Part shown: piece by piece, positions 56,773 to 64,000 of the stretch
Layout: each line of letters begins with the position of its first letter
Numbering within the stretch: position 1 is the first letter of the stretch
NCBI GenBank assembly: GCA_033875315.1
Contig: JANRJG010000038.1
Location: 186,001-250,000, forward strand
Direction of reading: 5' to 3'
Length of the DNA stretch: 64,000 bases
Source of the DNA: Candidatus Methylacidiphilales bacterium
GTDB lineage: Bacteria > Verrucomicrobiota > Verrucomicrobiia > Methylacidiphilales > CAZTYG01
Notes under the pieces: generated by a model
The model's input: the letters and a program-made list of their open reading frames with translations, nothing else
Told to the model about the DNA's origin: nothing
Database searches by the model: none
Translations under genes and position numbers: made by a program

Positions 56773-57621
56773 ATGCCCTTGAAGCCCTTCCTGACCGCAC
56801 TGATCCTCGGTCCCTTCCTCATGCTCCCCCCACTCACGCTATGGGGACAGAATCCCGAAGCCACCCCATCGCCCACTGAAATCCTCTATGCCGAGGCGAT
56901 CAATCTGATGAACCAGGCCGATCTCGACGGGGCCCTGCAAAAAATCAACGAGCTTCTGGCCAAAGATCCCGACAATGCCCCCGCCCTCAACATCCAGGGA
57001 GCGGTCAATGTGCGGAAGAAGAACTTCGACGGGGCCGAGGCTTCCTTTGCCCGCATCCTCCAGAAAGACCCGAGCAATGCCATCGCGACTTTCAATTCCG
57101 CCGAGGTCAGCTTCCTCCGCAAGGACTACGGCAAATCCCGCGACACTTTCCGCAAATTTCTCCAATTGCCAGGCAACGAAAACAACGCCCTCGGCCGCTA
57201 CAAAGTCTTTCTCTGTGAACTCCTCGGGGCCGACCCCGGATCCGCGCGCAAAACGGTTGAGAACCTCCAGCCAACCATCTCGAATCCTTTTTATTACTTC
57301 GCCCAAGCCGCCGTCGAATTCAAGGAAGGCCGCGAGAGCAAAGGCCGTGAGCTGATCCAATCGGCATTCAGCATCTATCCAGGCGGGATGAATGCGGCCT
57401 TTGCCGACAGCATGGTCGAACTCGGCTGGGTCAAAAAAGAGGAGATCGCCTCGATCGGAGCCATCGATGCCTCCGCCCTCAACAGCATGTCGCAGGAATT
57501 CCAGCCGGAAAAAGCCGCGCCCGCACCCGACCCCCTGTCGTTGGAAAGCCTTCTGCCGAATCTGACCCCGGGCAAAAAGAAGGAAGACAGCAAGACAGGG
57601 ACCCAGCCGGCCCAACCCTGA
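56773..57621 (+). CDS. Exported TPR protein of unknown function (TPR2)
   Basis: A 282-residue protein with a hydrophobic signal segment (about 5-25, TLWG-Q), TPR-like units through residues 36-150 (AINLMNQADLDGALQKINEL, APALNIQGAVNVRKKNFDGA) and a Pro/Lys-rich C-terminal tail (from about residue 245). Divergent from TPR1 and probably its paralogue. A regulatory protein gene follows 70 bp later. Confidence 0.75.
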   Translation: MPLKPFLTALILGPFLMLPPLTLWGQNPEATPSPTEILYAEAINLMNQADLDGALQKINELLAKDPDNAPALNIQGAVNVRKKNFDGAEASFARILQKDPSNAIATFNSAEVSFLRKDYGKSRDTFRKFLQLPGNENNALGRYKVFLCELLGADPGSARKTVENLQPTISNPFYYFAQAAVEFKEGRESKGRELIQSAFSIYPGGMNAAFADSMVELGWVKKEEIASIGAIDASALNSMSQEFQPEKAAPAPDPLSLESLLPNLTPGKKKEDSKTGTQPAQP

Positions 57622-57691
57622 CCACCGCAGCCCTTTCTGCCTAGAAACTTGCTTGCGCCCCGGGCATCTCCAACTTTAGTATCGAGTCGCA

Positions 57692-58078
57692 GTGGATTCA
57701 CACGCGACCAAAAAACGAAGGGTGCTCATCATCGACGATGACCACTACGTGGTCAGTTTCCTGAGCATGTATTTCAAGGGAAAGGGATTCGACGTCGACA
57801 CGGCCTCGGACGCCCTGCAAGCGGAAAAACACCTGACCCACCATCCTCTGGATGTGGTCGTGCTTGATATCCGGCTCAAGGACACGGATGGCACCCGTCT
57901 GGTGCCCATCATCCACCAACTTTCTCCCAAGGTGCCCGTGGTCATGCTCACCGGGCTGGGCTATGACGAGAAGTTGATGCAAAAGTCCCTCGAGGCCGGG
58001 GCCAAGGGATATGTCAGCAAGAGCCTGCCGCCTGAGGAATTGTTTGCCGCGGTGCTCCGGGCCATGGAAGAAAGCTGA
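57692..58078 (+). CDS. Stand-alone response-regulator receiver protein
   Basis: A 128-residue CheY-like receiver without output domain, started by GTG. Acid pocket Asp15-17, phosphoacceptor Asp59 (VVVLDIRL), switch Thr87 (VVMLTGLG) and Lys110 (GYVSKSLPPEE). No histidine kinase is near, so the partner is encoded elsewhere. It is convergent with pyruvate carboxylase, with 13 bp between. Confidence 0.85.
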   Translation: MDSHATKKRRVLIIDDDHYVVSFLSMYFKGKGFDVDTASDALQAEKHLTHHPLDVVVLDIRLKDTDGTRLVPIIHQLSPKVPVVMLTGLGYDEKLMQKSLEAGAKGYVSKSLPPEELFAAVLRAMEES

Positions 58079-58091
58079 AACGCCCCCCAAC

Positions 58092-61000
58092 TCAGCCCTT
58101 GCGGAGTTGGATGACCAGGTCTTTGCTCTCCACGGTTTCCCCGACCTTCACGCAGACCGCATCGACGACCCCTTCGGCGGAGGCGTTGAGCGTGGTCACC
58201 ATCTTCATCGCTTCCAGGGTCAGGAGCTTGTCCCCCACGGAAACCTTGGTGCCCACACCCACCGCCATCGAAGTGACCATGCCGGGAATCGGTGCGGCCA
58301 CCTGCAAGGGGTCGGAGGGATCGGCCTTGCGGCGGGCCTGCGTCTTGGGTTTGATCGTCCGGTCGACGACGCTGGTGCCCCGGGCCAGCCCATTCAACTC
58401 AAAAGACACCAACCGCCGGCCCTCGGCGTCGGGGTCGCTGACATTGGCCAGACTGATGAAGAGGGTCTTGCCCTCCTCGAGTTCGAGGTTGATTTCCTCC
58501 TTCGGGAATAATCCGTAGAAGAAGGCCGGGGTGGGCAGGACCGAAACGTCCCCGAAATCCCTGGTGAATTTGGCGAACTCGAGGAACACCGCCGGATACA
58601 TCAGGTAGCTGTAAAGTTCGTCGTCGCTGGGCTCGTGACGCAACTTGCCCGCGAGTTCTTCGCGCACTTCCTTGAGGTTCACCGCCTTGGTCCGGCTGCC
58701 CGGGCGTCCGGTAAGGGGCTTCTGTTTACCCAAAACCAGTCGCTGGAGATGCTTGGGCCATCCGCCCACGGGCTGGCCCAGGCCGCCCGCCAACATGTCG
58801 ATGACCGATTCCGGGAAGGCCGTGCCCGGGGGCAGGTTGGGGATATCGGAAGCCCTGATCCCGCGTGTGATGAGGAACATGGTCATGTCTCCTACCACTT
58901 TGCTGGAGGGAGTGACCTTGACGATGTCGCCAAAAAGCTGGTTCACTTCGGCGTAAGTCTGGGCGATCTCCGGCCAGCGGTGGCCGATTTCCATGCTGGC
59001 GGCCTGTTCCTTGAGATTGGTGTATTGCCCGCCGGGCATCTCATGGAGGTAAACTTCCGCCGATCCGGTCTTGGGGGCGGTGTCAAAAGGCCGGTAATAC
59101 TCCCGCACGGTTTCCCAGTAATCGGCGTATTCATTGAGCGCGGCCAGGTCCAGCCCGGTGTCACGCCGCGTGCGTTGGAGCGCGGCCACCACGGAATTCA
59201 AGTTGGGCTGGCTGGTCGAACCGGACATGGAGGCGATCGCCAGGTCGACCACGTCCACGCCGGCATCACTGGCCTGGAGGACGGAGGCGGCATTGATCCC
59301 ACTGGTGTCGTGGGTATGGAAGTGCACCGGCAGGCCGATTTCCTCTTTCAGGGCCTTGACCAGGGCATGGGCGGCGTAGGGGCGGCACAGACCGGCCATG
59401 TCCTTGATGGCAATCATGTGCGCCCCCATCTTTTGCAGTTCGCGGGCCAGATTGAGGTAATACTTGAGCGAATACTTGGTCCGCCGGGGATCCAGGATGT
59501 CGCCGGTGTAGCAGATCGTTCCCTCGCAGACGCCGTGGGTGCCGCGGACCGCCTCCATGGCCGGGGCCAGATTGGGCAGGTAGTTCAGTGAGTCGAAGAT
59601 GCGGAAGATGTCCATGCCGGCGGCGGCGGCATGCTTGACAAATCCGCGGACCACGTTGTCAGGGTAATTGGAATAACCCACCGCGTTGCTGCCGCGGAAA
59701 AGCATTTGGAAGCAAATGTTGGGCACACGTTCGCGCAACTGGCGCAGCCGATCCCACGGATCTTCGCGCAGGAACCGCATGGCGGTGTCAAAGGTCGCCC
59801 CGCCCCACATTTCCAGGCTGAAGAGATCGGGGGTGCGGCGCGCCATGGCAGCGGCCACCACCAGCATGTCCCGGCTGCGCACCCTCGTGGCCATCAACGA
59901 TTGGTGGGCGTCCCGGAAGGTGGTGTCGGTCACCAGGAGCTTCTTTTGTTCCAGAACCCATTGGGCAAAACCCTCCGCGCCGCGCTCCAGCAGGATCTGC
60001 CGTGTGCCGGGAAGGGGTGCCTGGCGGTGATTCCATGCAGGCAGCGGCGGCGCGGGCAGCGGCCCAGAGGGGCGGTATCCCTTGGCATGAGGATTGCCGT
60101 TGACGATGACATCGCCGAGGAATGACAGCAGCTTGCTCGCCCGGTCCTTGCGTGGACGGAAGTGGAACAACTCCGGGGTGGTATCGATCAACCGGGTCGT
60201 CGCCTCGCCACGGCGGAACTGTTCGTTGGCCAGGACATTTTCCAGGAAGGGGATGTTCGTTTTGACGCCACGGATGCGGAATTCACGCAGGGCCCGCTCC
60301 AGGCGGCCTAGGGCCTGGTGGTAGGTCCGGCCCCGCCCGGTCACCTTGACCAGCAGGGAGTCGTAGAAAGGTGTGATCACCGTGCCCGCGCTGCCCATCC
60401 CACCGTCCAGGCGGATGCCGAAGCCTGCCGATGAGCGGTAGGTGAGGATTTCCCCGTAGTCGGGGGTGAAACCGTTCTCGGGGTCCTCCGTGGTCACGCG
60501 GCACTGCACCGCATGGCCGAAACAGGGGATCTGGTCCTGTTGGGGCAGGGATACCTCCGGCCCATGCAGGGCATGCCCCTGGGCCACCAGGATCTGCGAA
60601 CGCACGATATCGATGTTGGTGATCTCCTCGGTCACCGTGTGCTCGACCTGGATGCGCGGATTCATCTCGATGAAGAACCATTCCTTGGAATCGACATCGT
60701 AAAGGAACTCAATCGTTCCGGCGTTATCGTAGCGGGTTTCCCGGGCGATGCGCACCGAGGCGTCCCAAAGCTCGCGCCGCACGGACTCATCCACACCCAC
60801 CGATGGCGCCATCTCGATCACCTTCTGGTGTCGGCGCTGCACCGAGCAATCCCGCTCATAAAGATGCACCACCTGGCCGTGCCGGTCGCCCAGGATCTGG
60901 ACCTCGATGTGTTTGGCCTTGGGAATGAACTTTTCCAGGAAAACCGCCGCGTTCCCGAATGCGCGCTCGGCTTCATTGCAGGCCTCATCCAACAATCGGG

Positions 61001-61574
61001 AGAGATCGACCGCCTTGTGAACCACGCGCATGCCGCGCCCGCCCCCACCAAAGGCCGCCTTGATGATCAAAGGAAAGCCGATCTCCTTGGCCAGTTTAAG
61101 CGCCTTGGCCCGATCGGAAACCGGTTCATCAGTGCCGGGTAGGGTCGGCACGCCGAGCTTCTTGACCAAGGCCCGCGCCGCCACCTTGTCGCCCATCAAT
61201 TCCAGAAGTTCCGGCCGCGGGCCGACGAAGGTGATCCCGGCTTCGGCGCAGGCGCGGGCGAAGGCGGCATTCTCGGAGAGAAAGCCATAACCCGGATGGA
61301 TGGCGTCCACCCCGTGGTCCTTGGCCACCTGCACGATGCCGGGGATGTCCAGGTAGGCGCCGACAGGTCCTTTGTGGGCATCGAGAAGATAGGCCTCGTC
61401 CGCCTTGAACCGGTGGATGGAAAAGCGGTCCTCCTGGGCATAAACCGCGACCGTGCGCAGACCCAATTCTGTGGCCGAACGGAAGATACGGATCGCGATT
61501 TCGTTCCGGTTCGCCGCCAGAAGTTTTTGGATGGGACGGACGGGGGATACAGGAGGTTTTTTGGCGGAGCGCAT
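58092..61574 (-). CDS. pyc: Pyruvate carboxylase
   Basis: A 1160-residue single-chain enzyme making oxaloacetate from pyruvate, bicarbonate and ATP. Order: biotin carboxylase domain (start [32 protein letters not shown]), carboxyltransferase domain ([24 protein letters not shown]), and C-terminal biotinyl domain with the target lysine in LEAMKMVT. The frame is open back to 61778, but ATG 61574 gives the family N-terminus. It follows the PHP-phosphatase gene by 58 bp on the same strand. Confidence 0.96.
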   Translation of the reverse strand: MRSAKKPPVSPVRPIQKLLAANRNEIAIRIFRSATELGLRTVAVYAQEDRFSIHRFKADEAYLLDAHKGPVGAYLDIPGIVQVAKDHGVDAIHPGYGFLSENAAFARACAEAGITFVGPRPELLELMGDKVAARALVKKLGVPTLPGTDEPVSDRAKALKLAKEIGFPLIIKAAFGGGGRGMRVVHKAVDLSRLLDEACNEAERAFGNAAVFLEKFIPKAKHIEVQILGDRHGQVVHLYERDCSVQRRHQKVIEMAPSVGVDESVRRELWDASVRIARETRYDNAGTIEFLYDVDSKEWFFIEMNPRIQVEHTVTEEITNIDIVRSQILVAQGHALHGPEVSLPQQDQIPCFGHAVQCRVTTEDPENGFTPDYGEILTYRSSAGFGIRLDGGMGSAGTVITPFYDSLLVKVTGRGRTYHQALGRLERALREFRIRGVKTNIPFLENVLANEQFRRGEATTRLIDTTPELFHFRPRKDRASKLLSFLGDVIVNGNPHAKGYRPSGPLPAPPLPAWNHRQAPLPGTRQILLERGAEGFAQWVLEQKKLLVTDTTFRDAHQSLMATRVRSRDMLVVAAAMARRTPDLFSLEMWGGATFDTAMRFLREDPWDRLRQLRERVPNICFQMLFRGSNAVGYSNYPDNVVRGFVKHAAAAGMDIFRIFDSLNYLPNLAPAMEAVRGTHGVCEGTICYTGDILDPRRTKYSLKYYLNLARELQKMGAHMIAIKDMAGLCRPYAAHALVKALKEEIGLPVHFHTHDTSGINAASVLQASDAGVDVVDLAIASMSGSTSQPNLNSVVAALQRTRRDTGLDLAALNEYADYWETVREYYRPFDTAPKTGSAEVYLHEMPGGQYTNLKEQAASMEIGHRWPEIAQTYAEVNQLFGDIVKVTPSSKVVGDMTMFLITRGIRASDIPNLPPGTAFPESVIDMLAGGLGQPVGGWPKHLQRLVLGKQKPLTGRPGSRTKAVNLKEVREELAGKLRHEPSDDELYSYLMYPAVFLEFAKFTRDFGDVSVLPTPAFFYGLFPKEEINLELEEGKTLFISLANVSDPDAEGRRLVSFELNGLARGTSVVDRTIKPKTQARRKADPSDPLQVAAPIPGMVTSMAVGVGTKVSVGDKLLTLEAMKMVTTLNASAEGVVDAVCVKVGETVESKDLVIQLRKG

Positions 61575-61632
61575 ACAGGAGTTTCCGTTTATAAGCGGCC
61601 CCGAACCGGGATGCAAGCGGGGCCAACCCCAG

Positions 61633-62481
61633 TCAGGCGGCCTGCAGGGAGAGGCGGGCCTCGGTGATCGCCAGAGACTGCTTCTGCCGGCCAATGAAGT
61701 GGTGCACCCGGTCGTATCCCGCCGCTTCCAGGTGGTCGTAGGCCCGGGCATAGCCGTCACCCACCCTTTCCGGCACATGGGCGTCAGCCCCCACCACCAC
61801 CGGGATTCCGCGCAGGTACATCTCCCGCAGGATCTGCGGTGCCGGGTTCATTTCCGGCACCACTTTGTTCACTCCGGAGGTGTTGAGTTCCATCGCGATA
61901 CCGGTGGCCGCAATCCGGTCCAACGCCCGCCGGATGTCGGACATCAACGCATCGATATCCCATTCCGCCGGACCCAGGTTTTTCACGATGTCGGGGTGGG
62001 CCAGACAATCAAACAGACCCGTCTCGGCTGCATCCGCCAGATGCCCAAAGTAGCCCCGGTGAAAATCCGCCCAGCCGGAAGAATAATACCGCTCCCGGTA
62101 TTCCCGGATGTGCGGATGGACCGACCCCAGGACGTAATGGAAATCCGCCCGCTTGTGCAGCGCTTCAATCCAATCTTCCAATCCCGGAAGGTAGTCACTC
62201 TCCAAACCGAGGAGGACATCCACCCGTCCCGCCCAAACTTCGCGCGCCCCAGCCACCAAATCGAGGTATTGGGGGAACTGCTCAGGGGTCATCCGCACCG
62301 ATGCCGACAAATCGTCAGGGAGCGGGCCGTGACAGGTGATGGTCAACCCCTTCATACCCCGCTCCCAGGCCCGGCGGGCATAATCCTCCGGTTCGCCCTC
62401 GGCATGCTTGCACAGGGGGGTGTGGCTGTGCGTTTCGTAAACCAGGCGAGGGGGACATTCGGAAGCAGGCTCCATGGGCAT
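61633..62481 (-). CDS. PHP-family phosphatase, HisJ (histidinol-phosphatase)-like
   Basis: A 282-residue metal-dependent phosphoesterase. The PHP metal residues begin with [11 protein letters not shown]; further ligands are in [24 protein letters not shown] and the last in [11 protein letters not shown]. Closest to HisJ-type histidinol phosphatases, though other phosphoesterase roles are possible. No histidine-biosynthesis genes are near. It is divergent from sodA by about 96 bp. Confidence 0.8.
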   Translation of the reverse strand: MPMEPASECPPRLVYETHSHTPLCKHAEGEPEDYARRAWERGMKGLTITCHGPLPDDLSASVRMTPEQFPQYLDLVAGAREVWAGRVDVLLGLESDYLPGLEDWIEALHKRADFHYVLGSVHPHIREYRERYYSSGWADFHRGYFGHLADAAETGLFDCLAHPDIVKNLGPAEWDIDALMSDIRRALDRIAATGIAMELNTSGVNKVVPEMNPAPQILREMYLRGIPVVVGADAHVPERVGDGYARAYDHLEAAGYDRVHHFIGRQKQSLAITEARLSLQAA

Positions 62482-62577
62482 CCCACGCTAGCGCCCGTTC
62501 CAGAGATTCCAACCCAGGACTTGCCAGACTTCCTGCGTGGACTAGCTTGTCCATCCAACCCACAAACAGGAGAACCC

Positions 62578-63192
62578 ATGGCTTATACCCTTCCCGAACT
62601 CGGCTTTGCCACAAACGCCCTCGAGCCCCACATCGACACCCAGACGATGGAAATCCATCACGGCAAACACCATGCCGCCTACGTCAACAACCTCAACAAA
62701 GCACTGGAATCGGCCCCCGAACTGGCTTCCAAGTCCATCGAGGATCTGATCCGCAACCTCAACTCGGTTCCCGAAGCCATCCGCGGCGCCGTCCGCAACA
62801 ACGGTGGCGGTCACGCCAACCACACCCTCTTCTGGAATATCCTCACCCCCGGCGGCTCCAAGGAACCCACGGGCAAACTCGCCGATGACATCAAGGCCGC
62901 TTTCGGCAGCCTCGACGACTTGAAGGCCAAAATCGAGGACGCCGGCATCAAGCGCTTCGGCAGCGGCTGGTCTTGGTTGATCGTCGATGCCACGGGCAAA
63001 CTCGCGGTCGTCTCCACCCCCAACCAGGACAGCCCGGTCATGGACGGCCTCACCCCCATCCTCGGGATCGATGTCTGGGAGCACGCCTATTACCTCAAAT
63101 ACCAGAACAAGCGCCCGGACTACCTCAAGGCCGTCTGGAACGTGCTGAATTGGGACGAAGTTGGAAAGCTTTACGCTGGAGCTAAAAAGTAA
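62578..63192 (+). CDS. sodA: Superoxide dismutase, Mn-type
   Basis: A 204-residue Fe/Mn-family enzyme. Metal ligands His27 (MEIHHGKHH), His82 (NHTLFW), Asp165 and His169 (DVWEHAYY). The residue used to tell metals apart is Gln150 in TPNQDSP, as in Mn enzymes. ATG 62578 has AGGAG 7 nt before it, and the frame upstream is only an open shadow of the PHP gene. A strong terminator lies 34 bp after the stop. Confidence 0.96.
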   Translation: MAYTLPELGFATNALEPHIDTQTMEIHHGKHHAAYVNNLNKALESAPELASKSIEDLIRNLNSVPEAIRGAVRNNGGGHANHTLFWNILTPGGSKEPTGKLADDIKAAFGSLDDLKAKIEDAGIKRFGSGWSWLIVDATGKLAVVSTPNQDSPVMDGLTPILGIDVWEHAYYLKYQNKRPDYLKAVWNVLNWDEVGKLYAGAKK

Positions 63193-63226
63193 TCCTCCCG
63201 CCGCATCCGCCTCGCTCGCCTCTTCC

Positions 63227-63256
63227 AGGGCCGCCCATCAGGGCGGCCCTTTTTTT
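63227..63256 (+). terminator. Rho-independent terminator after sodA
   Basis: AGGGCCGCCC (63227-63236) and GGGCGGCCCT (63241-63250) form a perfect 10-bp stem with a 4-nt loop ATCA and a T7 tail. Confidence 0.95.
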
Positions 63257-63271
63257 GCCAAGATCCCCGGC

Positions 63272-64000
63272 TCAGGTGGTTGTTGACCACCGCTTGAACA
63301 ACAAAAAAACCCCGGCGGCGGCAAAGTAAGACAGGGCAAAATCGGGCGCCACCCAGACACCAAAATGGTTTTCCACACCCACGGGACCGATTTTGTAGGC
63401 ATGGATGAGACCGAGGGACGACAACACCCCCGCTGCCGTGCACCAGACCGCCGCCAGAATGAACCGCCGTTCGATCACATGCACCAGAATGCTGGCCAGC
63501 AGCATGGATGTGAGCAGGAATCCCTGGCTCAACGACAACACCCCCTTGATGTAAAGTTCCGCCCCGAATCGATCAATCGTCGCCGTCAACGTGGTCCCCG
63601 CCGTCCTCAGGGTGGTTTCAATCAAAAGCAAAGCCCAGGCGGCGAGGGCGGGCAGCAAACCCAGCCCCACGGCCAGGGCGTGCCGGGCCGGTGTTTCTTG
63701 GAAAGCCTGTGCCAGAATGATCAAACCGATCCAAAGCACGATCCCCAGGGTGGCCTCCAGCGGCACCACCTGCAACACCCAGCCAACCCCTCCCGCCAGA
63801 CACAGTGCGGTGATGACCAGACCGTTCAGGATCGAGTAGCCCGATCTTGCGCCCATGTTCTTCCAACCCGGATGGCCGATATAGATGGTGGTCGGGAAAG
63901 CGCTGCCAAACAGACAGGCCGCCAGGGTTCCCAGCCCGTTCACCGCCAGCGAGGATCGCGTGGGGAACCGGTCGCCTGCGGCCTCCGCACTTTCCAAACA
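63272..64000 (-). CDS. NCS2-family permease, 5' end outside window
   Basis: At least 242 residues of a polytopic nucleobase-type permease are visible. The early part, SAEAAGDRFPTRSSLAVNG followed by LFGSAFPTTIYIGHPGWK, resembles the NCS2 (AzgA/xanthine-uracil) signature in the second half of these proteins; six or seven membrane segments follow. The frame continues past the window edge, so the Met at 63997 is likely internal. Substrate is probably a purine or pyrimidine base, by family. Confidence 0.75.
   Translation of the reverse strand, partial: CLESAEAAGDRFPTRSSLAVNGLGTLAACLFGSAFPTTIYIGHPGWKNMGARSGYSILNGLVITALCLAGGVGWVLQVVPLEATLGIVLWIGLIILAQAFQETPARHALAVGLGLLPALAAWALLLIETTLRTAGTTLTATIDRFGAELYIKGVLSLSQGFLLTSMLLASILVHVIERRFILAAVWCTAAGVLSSLGLIHAYKIGPVGVENHFGVWVAPDFALSYFAAAGVFLLFKRWSTTT

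Overview
The window is about 64 kb of GC-rich bacterial chromosome, complete except that the first and last genes run off the ends. No rRNA, prophage, transposase or CRISPR array was seen. The best guess is a Verrucomicrobiota or other PVC-superphylum bacterium. This rests on the Chlamydia/Verrucomicrobia-type putative Na+/H+ antiporter at the left edge, on surA-pdxA behind mfd, and on many short intergenic repeat families (CACAGAG-type and ACCGCAAAGG-type arms, AGGGCGAGGCTCCTGC-type hairpins, GTGATGGA octamers). It is an inference from sequence character, not a database match. The many outer-membrane and periplasmic proteins indicate a diderm cell. The two tRNA genes do not encode CCA.

Layout. 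1-8.2 kb: antiporter, two methyltransferases, a VOC protein, and the protein-quality pair hsp20/clpB. 8.4-13.1 kb: DoxX-like protein, pyruvate kinase, TPR protein, hypoxanthine phosphoribosyltransferase, 6-phosphofructokinase. 13.3-26.1 kb: a co-directional heavy-metal efflux island on the minus strand with two RND systems (Czc-like TolC/short adaptor/pump, then Cus-like adaptor/pump), several small Cys/His-rich exported proteins and a four-helix-bundle gene between cusB and cusA. 26.2-33.1 kb: a tightly packed minus-strand operon mfd-surA-pdxA-(ATP-grasp-like)-EamA. 33.1-34.0 kb: tRNA-Ser(GGA) with copies of its 3' end and a GIY-YIG gene. 34-46.4 kb: AsmA-like protein, barrel protein, hydrolase, PEP carboxylase, zinc peptidase, MFS transporter, GT87-like protein, DUF721 protein, HI0933 flavoprotein. 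46.7-55.7 kb: aroE, AlkC-like glycosylase, a lower-GC insert with an N6-adenine DNA methylase and a PIN nuclease, prepilin peptidase, aroC and aroK. 55.9-64 kb: tRNA-Cys(GCA), two TPR proteins, a receiver protein, pyruvate carboxylase, PHP phosphatase, Mn-type superoxide dismutase and an NCS2-type permease.

How it works together. Pfk and Pyk are glycolytic; Ppc and Pyc are two separate anaplerotic routes to oxaloacetate. AroE, AroK and AroC are shikimate-pathway steps. The metal island probably exports divalent cations and Cu/Ag across both membranes, with one TolC serving two pumps. The best candidates for undescribed biology are the translationally coupled DNA methylase-PIN pair, the four-helix-bundle cassette bordered by inverted octamer arrays, and the repeated decay and duplication of tRNA 3' ends next to a GIY-YIG gene.
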